The notes: generated by a model not told the origin, from the sequence alone. 61,974 bases of DNA from Jannaschia donghaensis (GCF_001403795.1 NZ_CXSU01000005.1:403526-465499), one strand, 5' to 3'. Counted from the stretch's first letter, positions 8,895 through 17,657 are shown. A program made the numbers and translations.

Positions 8895-10051
8895 TCCAGC
8901 GACTCCTGGGGCAGGCCAGTGGCGTTGCCGGTCGCCGCCGGGCGAACCGCCACCGTCTCCCCGTCGCGCACGAAACCCTGCCCGATCGTGATCAGATCGG
9001 CCTGTTCGGGCAGGCCCGATACCCAGACGCCGTCGATTTCGGCGCGCACGACCTCCACGGGGAGAAAGGACACGCGGTCGTCCACGACGGTCTTCACGCC
9101 GATCTGGCCGGAGGGCGCAAGCGAGATGATCGAGGGCGAGATGAAATGTGCCGTCGTCTCGCCGGTCGGGATCCTGATCTCGGCCGAGATGCCGGCCGGG
9201 ATCGCGCCGTCGGAATTCGGCACCTCGATCTCGACCAGGAACGTCCGCGTCTCGGACGCGGCGGCGGTGCCCACGAAGCTGACTTCGCCGGTCTCTTCCT
9301 CTCCGGTGATGAACGACACCTCGGCCGTCTGCCCGCCGCGAATGCGGTTCAAGGCCTGCTGCGGCACCTGGATCGCAACGGTCAGCGGCCTGTTATCGAC
9401 GATGCGCCCGACCTCCGTCCCGGCCTGCACGAACTCGCCTTCGTCCAGCGACAGCGTTTCGATCCGACCGTCGAACGGCGCGACGATTACCGATGCGTCC
9501 AGCGCGTCTTCGGCGGACGTCACCTGCGCCTGCGCGGTGGTGAGGGCGGCGCGGGCCTGCGCGACGCGGTCCGCAGTCGCCACGCCACGCTCCAGAAGTT
9601 GCGTCGCGTTGTCGAATTCGCGCTGCGCCTGGTCGAGGTCGGCCTGCGCACGCCGAAGGTCCGCATCGACGCGCGTGGTCGACAGGCGGGCGATGATGCT
9701 GCCCGCCGCGACGTCGTCGCCCTTGGAAACCAGAACTTCGGCCACATCCCCCGATGTTTCGGCCCGGATCGCAGTGTCGCGATCGGGCTGCGCCTGTCCC
9801 TCGGCCTGAAACGTCAGCGTCACGGTCCGGGCCTGCGACGACTGGATGGCGACGGACACGGGGGCGATCTCTGCGTCTTGCGGCGCGGCGTCTTCGGTGT
9901 CGGACGGCAGGATGAACCCGCTGGCCATCCATGCCACGATGACCAGGGTCACGCCCCCGGCGATCCACGTCGCGCGGGACGCCCCGCGATCTTCGGGGAA
10001 CTGAAGGGATTCGCGGGGGGTATCGGGGGCTGCGGAGGTCGTGTCGGGCAT
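8891..10051 (-). CDS. RND efflux periplasmic adaptor (second system)
   Basis: A 386-residue HlyD/AcrA-family adaptor with an N-terminal membrane anchor (about residues 25-45, TWIAGGVTLVIVAWMASGFI), lipoyl half-motifs (GDVAEVLVSKGDDVAAGSII and VIVAPFDGRIETLSLDEGEF) and a long Gln/Ala-rich coiled-coil hairpin between them. The start MPDTTSAAP is chosen because CCGGAGAAAC, a good ribosome site, precedes it; the frame stays open further upstream but without such a site. It is the first gene of a two-gene operon with the pump at 5772-8894. Confidence 0.88.
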   Translation of the reverse strand: MPDTTSAAPDTPRESLQFPEDRGASRATWIAGGVTLVIVAWMASGFILPSDTEDAAPQDAEIAPVSVAIQSSQARTVTLTFQAEGQAQPDRDTAIRAETSGDVAEVLVSKGDDVAAGSIIARLSTTRVDADLRRAQADLDQAQREFDNATQLLERGVATADRVAQARAALTTAQAQVTSAEDALDASVIVAPFDGRIETLSLDEGEFVQAGTEVGRIVDNRPLTVAIQVPQQALNRIRGGQTAEVSFITGEEETGEVSFVGTAAASETRTFLVEIEVPNSDGAIPAGISAEIRIPTGETTAHFISPSIISLAPSGQIGVKTVVDDRVSFLPVEVVRAEIDGVWVSGLPEQADLITIGQGFVRDGETVAVRPAATGNATGLPQESLE

Positions 10052-10665
10052 CGTAGTTTCTCCGGTGCTTCGGGGCGCGGATGGGATCGTATCCGGTTCG
10101 GTCACCTTCGCCGGTCTGTGAGGGCTGCGCGAAGCGCCGACACGAACCCCAAGGATCGGGGTGCAACGAGCGCGAGGGCCAGGGGTTTCGCAGTGAGGCG
10201 ATATTTCAGAAGCGGGGCGCAGGCTCCGGTGACGACCGACGTCTGCGATCCCTTGTTGCGGTGCCTTGTGGATTAAAGAGCGGCTGCGGCCAAGTCCATT
10301 CCGCCCGAGGGCCAGGGTCCAGCGGTCCCGCACGGATGTTCGCACCGACAGGCGATGCTACCTGTCGGTTCTGCTGCGGGGTCGTTGAAGTATCCGGACG
10401 AATTTGCTAGGGGCTCACCCAGCCAAGACTGCCGTTCGGCATCCTGTCGGCGTTTGCCGCGGACCCTGACGGCAGACTTCTCTCAGAAAAGATCAGATGT
10501 CGCGCCCTTCGTCGGGGCGGTCGGTGTCTGTGACGTGTTCGTCGCGCGCGATCTGGTCGGATGCGACCCGAACGGTCGTGCGCCGTGTCGTCGACGGCGA
10601 CCGCGCAGAGTGCCGAATTTCTGCAAGCTCAACGTGATCGGCCGGACAGATGTCCAGTCGTCGAT
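10052..10665. other. Intergenic region between divergent efflux and dgcN operons
   Basis: About 600 bp between the divergent starts at 10051 and 10676. Open frames here have atypical composition and no ribosome sites, and I see no recognisable gene or RNA. It must hold the promoters of both operons; no clear operator palindrome was found. Confidence 0.5.
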
Positions 10666-10675
10666 AGGAGGACCC

Positions 10676-11875
10676 ATGAATATCCGATCCAAGACAGGCC
10701 ATGTCGATCTGCAACATGTCCCGGCCCAGCAGGCCTGCGCGCCCCGTCCTTCGGCGGTTGGCCAAGCAGCCGAGGGGTCGACGACCGACGTCCCCGAGAC
10801 AGCCATCGTCTTCTGCGAAGGCAACTTTGGCAGGATCGACGGCAAGACGGCGAACGGCCTGATCCGGCATTCCAGCGCGTATCGAATCCTGGGCGTCGTC
10901 GACAGCACCCGGGCCGGACTGGACAGCGGGCAGGTCCTGGATGGTCGCGACAACGGCGTTCCGATCTATCGTGATCTCGATGCGGCATTGGACGACCTGC
11001 CAAGCGTGCCGGATACCCTGATCTACGGCATGGCCCCGGCGAGCGGACGGTTGTCGCCGCATGATCGCGAGGTCGTGCTGCGCGCGATCGAGGGGGGGAT
11101 GAACGTTGTCGCTGGACTGCACGAGTATCTGGGCGACGACGCGGAGATCGCGGCCCTCGCCGCCGCCCGTGGCACGACGATCCGCGATGTCCGCAAGCCG
11201 AAGCCCACCGGGGAGCTGCGGCTGTTCGATGGCAGCGTCGCGCAGGTGGATGCCCTGCGGATTGCGGTCATGGGCACCGATTGCGCCATCGGCAAGCGGA
11301 CGACCGCCACGATCCTGGTCCGGGCGCTGAATTCCAAGGGGATCAAGGCCGTGCTGATCGGGACGGGCCAGACGGGTCTGATGCAGGGTGCGAAATACGG
11401 GGTCGCCATGGATGCCGTCCCGCCCCAGTTCTGCTGTGGCGAGTTGGAAGGCGAGATCGTCGCCGCCGCGCGGGCGGAACGCCCCGATGTCATCGTCATC
11501 GAAGGACAGGGCGCGCTGAGCCATCCGGCATTCTGCACGTCGGCCTTCATCTTGCGCGGCAGCCAGCCCGATGCCGTCATCCTGCAACATGCGCCCAAGC
11601 GGGCGCACCGGTGCGACTTCCCCGGGATGCCGATGCCCGCACCGGCGGAGGAGATCGCCCTGATCGAAGCTTTCTCGGACACGCGGGTCCTTGGCATCAC
11701 GATCAACCACGAAGGCATGTCGGAGGCGGAGATTGACGAGACCATCGCGGCGCAATCGGAAAAGCTGGACCTTCCGGTCACCGACGCGCTGAGCCGGCCG
11801 GCGTCGCGACTGCTCGAAATGGTGCTTTCGGCCTATCCGATGTTGCGGCACGGGGCGGGCACGGCCGCGTCGTGA
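10676..11875 (+). CDS. dgcN: DUF1611 family P-loop protein, DgcN-like D-amino acid N-acetyltransferase
   Basis: A 399-residue DUF1611 protein: an N-terminal Rossmann-like domain (AIVFCEGNFGRIDGKTANGL near residue 44, SAYRILGVVDSTRAG) and a C-terminal P-loop domain with MGTDCAIGKRTT at about residues 199-210, then GTGQTGLMQGAKYG and EGQGALSHPAF. Family members named DgcN acetylate D-glutamate to N-acetyl-D-glutamate in marine bacteria. The start has a perfect AGGAGG at 10666-10671, five bases before the ATG; the first ~40 residues are unlike the family core and may be an extension. The stop overlaps the next gene's GTG, so it is coupled to a racemase. The substrate is inferred; it might be another D- or L-amino acid. 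Confidence 0.8.
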   Translation: MNIRSKTGHVDLQHVPAQQACAPRPSAVGQAAEGSTTDVPETAIVFCEGNFGRIDGKTANGLIRHSSAYRILGVVDSTRAGLDSGQVLDGRDNGVPIYRDLDAALDDLPSVPDTLIYGMAPASGRLSPHDREVVLRAIEGGMNVVAGLHEYLGDDAEIAALAAARGTTIRDVRKPKPTGELRLFDGSVAQVDALRIAVMGTDCAIGKRTTATILVRALNSKGIKAVLIGTGQTGLMQGAKYGVAMDAVPPQFCCGELEGEIVAAARAERPDVIVIEGQGALSHPAFCTSAFILRGSQPDAVILQHAPKRAHRCDFPGMPMPAPAEEIALIEAFSDTRVLGITINHEGMSEAEIDETIAAQSEKLDLPVTDALSRPASRLLEMVLSAYPMLRHGAGTAAS

Positions 11876-12993
11876 CAACGCCGCGGATCGAAATCGACCT
11901 GACGACGATCCGCCGCAACACCCGGTTCGTGGTCGACCGTTTGCGCCCGCGCGGCATCGGCGTGACGGCGGTGACCAAAGCGGTCTGCGGCCATCCGGCA
12001 ATCGCCCGTGCGATGCTGGCCGGGGGCGCGGCCGGTTTGTGCGACTCCAGGGTCGGCAACATCAGGCGACTGCGCGCGGCGGGTCTGACCGGCCCGATTT
12101 CACTGATCCGGTCCCCGTCGCCCAGCCAGGTCGATCTGGTCGTCCGATACTGCGATGTCAGCTACAACACCGACGCGGACGTCATCGCGGCGCTGGCGCG
12201 GGCCGCGCAGCGGGCGGGCAGGATCCACCGCGTCGTATTGATGGTCGAGATGGGGGACATGCGCGACGGTATCCTTCCCGCCGATCTGGAACGGATTGCG
12301 TCACGGGTCGTGGCGATGCCCGGCGTGGCCCTGGTGGGTGTGGCGGCGAATTTCGCCTGCCTGCGTGGGATCGCCCCGACGGCGAACGACATGGCGACTC
12401 TGTCGGTCCTTGCGGCGGACATCGCGGCGCGCTGCGGCGTCGTCCTTGGCGTCGTCTCTGGTGGCAATTCCGCCAATCTTGGCTGGGCTTTGGGGTCCGG
12501 GCCTGTGGGACGGATCAACGACCTGCGCATCGGCGAAGCCATTCTGCTGGGGGTCGATCCGATCACGGGCGCAAAGATCGCGGGCCTGTCGACCGATGCC
12601 TTCACCTTGGTCGCGGAAGTGATCGAGGCGGGCACCAAGCCGCAGCCCGCGCCGGCACGACCCGGCTCTTCGATGCAAATACCTTGGCAAATCGTCCCGA
12701 TGGCCTCCCCGCCGGTCCGGTTCATCGTCGCACTTGGGCGGCAGGATACGGACATTTCGGGGTTGACGCCGCAGGACGACCAGATCTGCCTGGGGGCCAC
12801 CAGCGATCACCTCGTGATGCTGACGACGGCAGGTCGGCCGCCCGTGGGAAGCGAGGTTCGGCTGCGTATGAATTACAACGCCTTGGTGCGCGCAATGGGC
12901 GCGGCGGACGTCGCCAAGACCATCGTGGACCCGTCGATGGCCAGCGGCACAAGCCCTCACCGTGGTCCGCATCTGGATCTGGTACCCTCGTGA
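11872..12993 (+). CDS. Alanine/ornithine racemase family PLP-dependent enzyme
   Basis: A 373-residue protein with the alanine-racemase N-terminal TIM barrel: RIEIDLTTIRRNTRFVVDRL, then VTAVTKAVCG with the PLP lysine at K36, followed by LCDSRVGNIRRLRAAG, VLMVEMGDMRDGI, VSGGNSAN (phosphate-binding) and the late RIGEAILLGVDPITG. The pattern fits the ornithine-racemase-like subfamily rather than biosynthetic Alr. The GTG start overlaps the upstream stop (GTGA), so it is strictly coupled to the DgcN-like gene. In described D-glutamate pathways DgcN works with the racemase DgcA, a different fold; here a PLP racemase may fill that role or act on a different amino acid. Confidence 0.82.
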   Translation: MTTPRIEIDLTTIRRNTRFVVDRLRPRGIGVTAVTKAVCGHPAIARAMLAGGAAGLCDSRVGNIRRLRAAGLTGPISLIRSPSPSQVDLVVRYCDVSYNTDADVIAALARAAQRAGRIHRVVLMVEMGDMRDGILPADLERIASRVVAMPGVALVGVAANFACLRGIAPTANDMATLSVLAADIAARCGVVLGVVSGGNSANLGWALGSGPVGRINDLRIGEAILLGVDPITGAKIAGLSTDAFTLVAEVIEAGTKPQPAPARPGSSMQIPWQIVPMASPPVRFIVALGRQDTDISGLTPQDDQICLGATSDHLVMLTTAGRPPVGSEVRLRMNYNALVRAMGAADVAKTIVDPSMASGTSPHRGPHLDLVPS

Positions 12994-13076
12994 ACCCTTG
13001 CGCGCACGGCACAAACGGCATTCGATGATTCCCGCGGGCGTGGTACCGTTACGCCTGAAATGCGACAGGAGCATAG

Positions 13077-13496
13077 ATCATCACAGCCCTCATCCAACTT
13101 GCCTATGTGTCCCAGCCATTCGGATACGATGTCCCGACGCTCGACGGCATTCTGCGCGATGCCAGGCGGTTCAATGAACGCGACGGGATCACCGGCGCGC
13201 TTGTCTGTCGGCACGACGTCTATCTTCAGATGCTGGAAGGCCCGGCCGACAAGGTGGACGAAACCTATATGCGGATCGAACAGGACGACCGGCATGCGAA
13301 CATGACGCGCATCCTGCGCCGCGACGCATCCGAGCGCCTGTTCGGAGATTGGGCGATGCTGCATGATCCTGCCCGGTCCTGGATCTGGTCGCAGGCGGAT
13401 CTGGAGGCAGGCGTCCTGGACCGGGCGACCCCGGCGGAGATCGTCGATGTGTTCGAAACGCTTGCCCGGCGGGTCAGCGACGGCGGCACAGTCTAG
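13077..13496 (+). CDS. BLUF-domain blue-light photoreceptor with non-canonical ATC start
   Basis: A 139-residue stand-alone BLUF flavin protein. Numbered from the ATC at 13077, the flavin-interacting residues are Tyr10 (LIQLAYVSQ), Asn33 (RFNERDGITGAL) and Gln51 (VYLQMLEG), with the spacing of known BLUF proteins (23 and 18 residues); FGDWAM supplies the conserved Trp/Met. No ATG, GTG or TTG lies in frame between the stop at 13074-13076 and a GTG at 13107, which comes after the essential Tyr. AGGAG at 13067-13071 sits five bases before ATC. Either ATC initiates, or the gene lost its start (ATG to ATC), or there is a sequence error. No effector domain is attached. Confidence 0.75.
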   Translation: MITALIQLAYVSQPFGYDVPTLDGILRDARRFNERDGITGALVCRHDVYLQMLEGPADKVDETYMRIEQDDRHANMTRILRRDASERLFGDWAMLHDPARSWIWSQADLEAGVLDRATPAEIVDVFETLARRVSDGGTV

Positions 13497-13616
13497 TCCC
13501 ACCCCGGCCGAGATCGGCGCTTTTCATCCGATCCGGGGACAGCCGATAATCATCGCGACGGAAATCCGATCGACCCACGTGGTATCTCCGATACGTCAGA
13601 AACACGGGGACGACGG

Positions 13617-14615
13617 ATGGAACGGGTCGGAACGTCACCACATCGTCGGGCTGCGATCCCGACCTTTCTTTTCGCGGTGGCCTTGGGGTTCTTTCCCGTG
13701 ACGGGTCAGGCGCACCAGGACGAAGCTCATTGCACCGCCGTGGCAGCCTCCGTTGCGGAGGCGGGGTTCGACGATGATGTCAGCGTCACATGCGAAGACG
13801 GGCAGGCGCTGATCGCGTCCGACACCTATCCCGACCATCCGATGATGACCGGCATCCTGGGCACCAACGAACAGGTCCCTGTCCCGGCCGAAGACTACGT
13901 CTCGCCCATCCCCCTGCAGCCTGTCCTTGGGTCCGAACCGCACACGCGCGATGCAGCGCTTGGCGTGGCCGTGAACGGTGTGCCGATCTACGACTATACC
14001 GCGGGGGGCGAGATGACCCTGGCCGACCTGGCCGAACATCAGACCGCACAGGACACCGTGCTGACCCGGCAACTGGACATTTGCGGCGGTCACGCGGGGC
14101 GCGGCGACGATTATCATTACCACGCCACACCGACTTGCATGATCGAACAGATGCCCAATGCCGGACCGGGCGCGATCCTTGGCTGGGCCTTCGACGGCTA
14201 TCCCATCTACGGCGATGCGAACCCCGATGGCACGTCCATCGCCGCGGGCGATCTGGACGTTTGCAACGGGCAGCCCGACGCCGTCTTCGGCTATCGCTAT
14301 CACACGTCCGAAGACGCCCCCTATATCGTTCAGTGCCTGATGGGCGAAGTTACCGCGATGGGTGACCTGCCCCGTGTCCCGCCATTGGCACCCTCGGGAT
14401 CGGCGGGGTTGGAGGCAGGCGTGCCGCCGCGCGGCGGTGTCGAGGATCTTGAATTCACCCAGGACGCATCGGGCCTGCGCAGCATGACATACACTTATGG
14501 GGACGCGGGCTATTACATCCGCTACATCCCCGCCGACACCGCCGGGTGCTATGATTTCGAGACCCGCCGGATCACCGACGGTGGCGAAACCTTCGCTGGC
14601 GAGTTGTGCCGGTGA
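13617..14615 (+). CDS. Exported YHYH-domain protein
   Basis: A 332-residue secreted protein: signal peptide with the hydrophobic stretch FLFAVALGFFPVTGQA, cleavage before HQDEA. The eponymous motif YHYHATPTC is near residue 165, preceded by QLDICGGHAGRGDD and followed by GWAFDGYPIYGDANPDG, all signatures of the YHYH family, whose biochemical role is unknown. Six or more cysteines suggest disulfides in the periplasm. It is the first of three closely spaced exported proteins (next start overlaps its stop), which argues for one extracytoplasmic complex or pathway. Confidence 0.85.
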   Translation: MERVGTSPHRRAAIPTFLFAVALGFFPVTGQAHQDEAHCTAVAASVAEAGFDDDVSVTCEDGQALIASDTYPDHPMMTGILGTNEQVPVPAEDYVSPIPLQPVLGSEPHTRDAALGVAVNGVPIYDYTAGGEMTLADLAEHQTAQDTVLTRQLDICGGHAGRGDDYHYHATPTCMIEQMPNAGPGAILGWAFDGYPIYGDANPDGTSIAAGDLDVCNGQPDAVFGYRYHTSEDAPYIVQCLMGEVTAMGDLPRVPPLAPSGSAGLEAGVPPRGGVEDLEFTQDASGLRSMTYTYGDAGYYIRYIPADTAGCYDFETRRITDGGETFAGELCR

Positions 14616-15172
14616 TCCCGGCCTCGGCACTGCGGGTGACAAGCCTGCTGTCGTTGACTGTCGTTTTGACGGTCACGGCCACCGCGCAGGAAGAGTTCAC
14701 ATTGACGAGTCCGGTCGTGACCGACGGGGGTGCCTTGCCCGCCGATCTTGGATGCGCGCGCGAGGGGGGTGACGGGCTGTCGCCGCCGCTGGATTGGACC
14801 AACGCACCCGAAGACACCCGGAGCTTTGCCGTCGTGATGCATCATTACCCGCGCGGCCGCATCGAAGGGAACGATACGCCCAGCCACTACTGGCTGCTGT
14901 GGAACATTCCGGCGACAATCACGGGGCTGGACCGCGGCAACCCCGCATCGATCGGTGACGAAGGCGCGGACAAGGATATGCGGCGCACTGGCTATACGCC
15001 GCCATGCGCGCCGCGCGGGCCGCTCCACGAATACACGATCACCATCTACGCGCTGAGCGCGCCGCCCGCGACCTTGCCGGCGCAGGATGACGGCAGCGTC
15101 GACTGGGACCGGATTATCGCGGCGATGGACGATCTTGTGCTGGCATCGTCCACGCTCACCTTCGAAAACTGA
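14606..15172 (+). CDS. Exported PEBP-like (YbhB/YbcL family) protein
   Basis: A 188-residue phosphatidylethanolamine-binding-protein-like fold with a signal peptide (LLSLTVVLTVTATAQ). Family motifs: GDGLSPPLDWTNAPEDTRSFAVVMHHYP, the YWLLWNIPA strand, and GYTPPCAPRGPLHEYTITIYAL. The start is GTG at 14606 or 14612; the second gives a GTGA overlap with the YHYH stop at 14615. It is 32 bp before the third exported gene. PEBP proteins bind anionic ligands; no substrate is known for this branch. Confidence 0.87.
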   Translation: MPVIPASALRVTSLLSLTVVLTVTATAQEEFTLTSPVVTDGGALPADLGCAREGGDGLSPPLDWTNAPEDTRSFAVVMHHYPRGRIEGNDTPSHYWLLWNIPATITGLDRGNPASIGDEGADKDMRRTGYTPPCAPRGPLHEYTITIYALSAPPATLPAQDDGSVDWDRIIAAMDDLVLASSTLTFEN

Positions 15173-15204
15173 ACCAAAGGCCCGCAGGGCAGGAAGATTT
15201 CATC

Positions 15205-15855
15205 ATGCGCACAACCATCCTCACCGCAGCCCTGGCCCTGACCACCGGCCTTGCGGCAGCCGATCCGCAGACGCTGACGGTCGATGTCTGGGCGGACAAT
15301 TGGTTCGCGATGCACGTCAACGGCACCCTGGTGGTCGAGGATTCGGTCCCCATCACGACCGAACGGTCCTTCAATGCAGAAACGGTGACCTTCACCGCCG
15401 ATCTGCCGATGACCGTCGCCTTCGAGGTCAAAGACTTCAAGGAGAACGACACCGGCCTGGAATACATTGGCACCGACCGTCAGCAGATGGGCGACGGCGG
15501 CATGATCGCACAGTTCCTGGATGCCGCGACGGGCGAAACCGTCGCCGTAACGGATGCCGCCATGCGGTGTCTGGTGGTGCACCGCGCCCCGCTGGACCGG
15601 GCCTGCGCCGATGCGCGCGATCCGGTGGCGGGTTCGGGGGCCTGCGGGTTCGAGACGACTGAGGTGCCTGCCGACTGGACCGCCGCCGATTTCGACGACA
15701 CCGCATGGCCCGCCGCCACGGAACATTCCGCCGACGCGGTCGATCCGAAAGATGGCTACGACGCCATCACTTGGGACCCGGCGGCCCAGTTGGTGTGGAG
15801 CGAGGATCTGGTTCAGGACAACACGCTTTTGTGCCGGATGAAGGTCGAGGGTTAG
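15205..15855 (+). CDS. Exported protein of unknown function in the YHYH/PEBP operon
   Basis: A 216-residue protein with a clean signal peptide (MRTTILTAALALTTGLAAA, cleavage before DPQTL) and an AGGAAG ribosome site. I do not recognise the family. The sequence is rich in beta-strand patterns (TLTVDVWADNWFAMHVNGTL) and WTAADFDDTAWPAA, resembling the jelly-roll or carbohydrate-binding folds of secreted glycosidases, with four cysteines in the second half (MRCLV, RACAD, GACGF, LLCRM). Tight linkage to the YHYH and PEBP genes suggests joint function in the periplasm. Confidence 0.75.
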   Translation: MRTTILTAALALTTGLAAADPQTLTVDVWADNWFAMHVNGTLVVEDSVPITTERSFNAETVTFTADLPMTVAFEVKDFKENDTGLEYIGTDRQQMGDGGMIAQFLDAATGETVAVTDAAMRCLVVHRAPLDRACADARDPVAGSGACGFETTEVPADWTAADFDDTAWPAATEHSADAVDPKDGYDAITWDPAAQLVWSEDLVQDNTLLCRMKVEG

Positions 15856-16281
15856 GCCAACCGCGCCCGCTTGCGACGGACGGTCGTTTCCGCCCTGTGT
15901 TCTGCGTCGCGTCCTGGGACAACCTCTATCTCGGTGCTCAATCCATCTGTGTCGACCAAATGCCGACGTCTCCAGGCCGGGGGACGATGCCGATATATCC
16001 CTCGGCGTGTTGGATTATCAAGCCAGCGGGGCAAGCAGTGCGCGACATGAACGGGCGATCTCAGTTTTTCGGACCATCGACGTTGTTGCTTCAGGGCTAG
16101 GCTGGACCCTGAATGATCAGTCGATCATGCCGCGTATGTGAAGACGGATTTCGCCATGATCGGCCGCGCGTGCGACCTGGACACAACGCCCAAGCTTCGT
16201 GTCTGTCCCAAATCGATCGGACGGGTTGGCGCGGGACGAACCGCCGCACGGGTGCCCCATTGATCGGACTTGCGCGGTTTG
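15856..16281. other. Intergenic region before the copper island
   Basis: About 425 bp between the exported-protein operon and the copper genes. Frames present are short, off-composition and without ribosome sites. I see no gene, RNA or repeat; its right edge carries the CsoR-like box. Confidence 0.5.
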
Positions 16282-16300
16282 GATACCCCCCTTAGGTATC
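16282..16300. promoter_or_regulatory. CsoR-like operator upstream of the copper operon
   Basis: An inverted repeat GATACC-N7-GGTATC with a C-run (ATACCCCCCTTAGGTAT), ending 5 bp before the first ATG of the copper operon. It resembles the box at 19278-19294 next to csoR and published CsoR sites, which have ATACCC...GGGTAT arms. Copper-responsive control by the CsoR at 18918-19190 is inferred. Confidence 0.65.
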
Positions 16301-16305
16301 GAGGC

Positions 16306-16629
16306 ATGCGTTTCGCTCTGACCATCTTTCTGTCCTGTGTCCTGCTTTTGACCGCGGGTCCAAGCGCGTCCCACGCCTTCGCGCACGACAGCATCCACGC
16401 CTCGACCGACATGTCGCAGATGGTGCATGACGGCGGTACGACCGCCGCCGCGGAATGCTGCGACACGACGTCGGGGCGGACACTGTCCGGCTGCGGGGCG
16501 GACGTGGTGCTGTCCGATCTGGCGTTCGGGATCGCACCGTCGGCAAGCACCCTGCGCCACGCGACCCTGCCGGCGCAATTCCCGCACGAGGCGGTGCCTG
16601 ATACGCCTCTGGGTCCTCCGAAAGTCTGA
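16306..16629 (+). CDS. Small exported Cys-containing protein of the copper operon
   Basis: A 107-residue protein with an N-terminal signal sequence (MRFALTIFLSCVLLLTAGPSA) followed by a His/Cys/Met-bearing region (HAFAHDSIHASTDMSQM, AAAECCDTTSGRTLSGCG). I do not assign a family. Vicinal cysteines and histidines after the export signal, the position as first gene of a copper-resistance operon and the CsoR-like box directly upstream suggest periplasmic metal handling. The start is the ATG just after the box; 61 bp separate it from the DUF411 gene. Confidence 0.6.
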   Translation: MRFALTIFLSCVLLLTAGPSASHAFAHDSIHASTDMSQMVHDGGTTAAAECCDTTSGRTLSGCGADVVLSDLAFGIAPSASTLRHATLPAQFPHEAVPDTPLGPPKV

Positions 16630-16690
16630 AGGTTTCGCCAAGACCCTTTCGGGCGCTCCGGCGCCGTTCCTTTCGAAATTGGATAGACCG

Positions 16691-17185
16691 ATGATTACAC
16701 GTCGCAATCTGCTTGCCCGCCTGGGCGCTGCCACCTTCACCACCGCCGTGCTGCCCATAGCCGGGACGGCCGCACCGACCGACACGGCCCGACCGCCTCT
16801 CCACATCTTGACGGCCCCGGGATGCAGCTGCTGTCACGCCTGGGCGGATCTAGCCCGCGCCCGCGGCCACGTCGTCACGGTTGAGGAGATGACGGATACC
16901 GCCGCACAAAAGAACGCGCTGGGCGTGCCGGAGCAGCTTGTCTCCTGCCACACGATCCGGGCGGAAGGCTACGTGTTCGAGGGACACGTGCCGTTCGACG
17001 CGCTGGATGCCGTTCTGCGGGACCGTCCCGCGATCGCGGGGCTTGCCGTTCCGGGAATGCCGATGGGTTCGCCCGGTATGGGCGACGATCCCGCCGCGCG
17101 CTTCGATGTCATCGCCTTCGGCGGCGCTGCGGGGGACGGGCGCGTCTTCTACCGTGCCGGAACAAATCAGCCGTTTGCGGGCTGA
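16691..17185 (+). CDS. Exported DUF411 metal-binding protein
   Basis: A 164-residue DUF411 protein with a Tat-like or Sec signal (MITRRNLLARLGAATFTTAV, with RRN near the start). The mature part begins with a thioredoxin-like strand and the CxCC cluster TAPGCSCCHAWADL, then LVSCHTI with another Cys and VPGMPMGSPGM, a Met-rich loop suited to Cu(I). DUF411 proteins (CopG-like) bind copper in the periplasm. It lies in one operon with a cytochrome c, CopC and CopD. The internal ATG at 16691 is chosen because it begins the signal peptide. Confidence 0.85.
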   Translation: MITRRNLLARLGAATFTTAVLPIAGTAAPTDTARPPLHILTAPGCSCCHAWADLARARGHVVTVEEMTDTAAQKNALGVPEQLVSCHTIRAEGYVFEGHVPFDALDAVLRDRPAIAGLAVPGMPMGSPGMGDDPAARFDVIAFGGAAGDGRVFYRAGTNQPFAG

Positions 17186-17189
17186 GCGG

Positions 17190-17657
17190 ATGTCGCGTTC
17201 CCTTCTGATCGGCGGGCTTGCGCTTGCCGGTCTGGCGGCCACGCTGATGTTCGCCGCGACATTTCGCGGGGCGTCGGCCGAGGTGGTCACGCTCCGGGCC
17301 GAGGATGCGACCGTCGTGGCGCAGGGCCAAGATATCTACGCAACCGAATGCGCTGCCTGCCACGGGGCGGATCTGGAGGGTCAGCCGAACTGGCGGGCCC
17401 GTGATGCCGATGGCCTGCTTCCGGCCCCGCCGCATGATGCGACCGGTCACACTTGGCACCACGACGGAGACAGCCTGTTCCGCATCGTAAAGCTGGGCCT
17501 GCCGGAGCTGATCGGCGACCCGGACTATGCCACCGCCATGCCCGCGTATGAAGGCGTTCTGACGGACGACGAGATCGTCGCCGTTCTTTCCTATATCAAG
17601 TCAACCTGGCCTGCCGAAATCCGCGCGGCCCACGATGCAAAGGTTCCGTCCCCATGA
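17190..17657 (+). CDS. Exported c-type cytochrome (class I)
   Basis: A 155-residue monohaem cytochrome c: N-terminal export signal/anchor (LLIGGLALAGLAATLMFAAT), the haem motif CAACH near residue 57 and the distal ligand Met in YATAMPAYEGVL, followed by the LTDDEIVAVLSYIKSTWP helix typical of cytochrome_CBB3-like domains. It starts 4 bp after the DUF411 stop, and its own stop overlaps copC (ATGA at 17654). Cytochromes of this kind recur in alphaproteobacterial copper islands, perhaps passing electrons for Cu oxidation; that role is inferred. Confidence 0.85.
   Translation: MSRSLLIGGLALAGLAATLMFAATFRGASAEVVTLRAEDATVVAQGQDIYATECAACHGADLEGQPNWRARDADGLLPAPPHDATGHTWHHDGDSLFRIVKLGLPELIGDPDYATAMPAYEGVLTDDEIVAVLSYIKSTWPAEIRAAHDAKVPSP

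Noticed and set aside
13107-13496. GTG at 13107 as the BLUF start
   Set aside because: It would remove the first beta strand with the essential flavin Tyr and has no ribosome site at the right distance.
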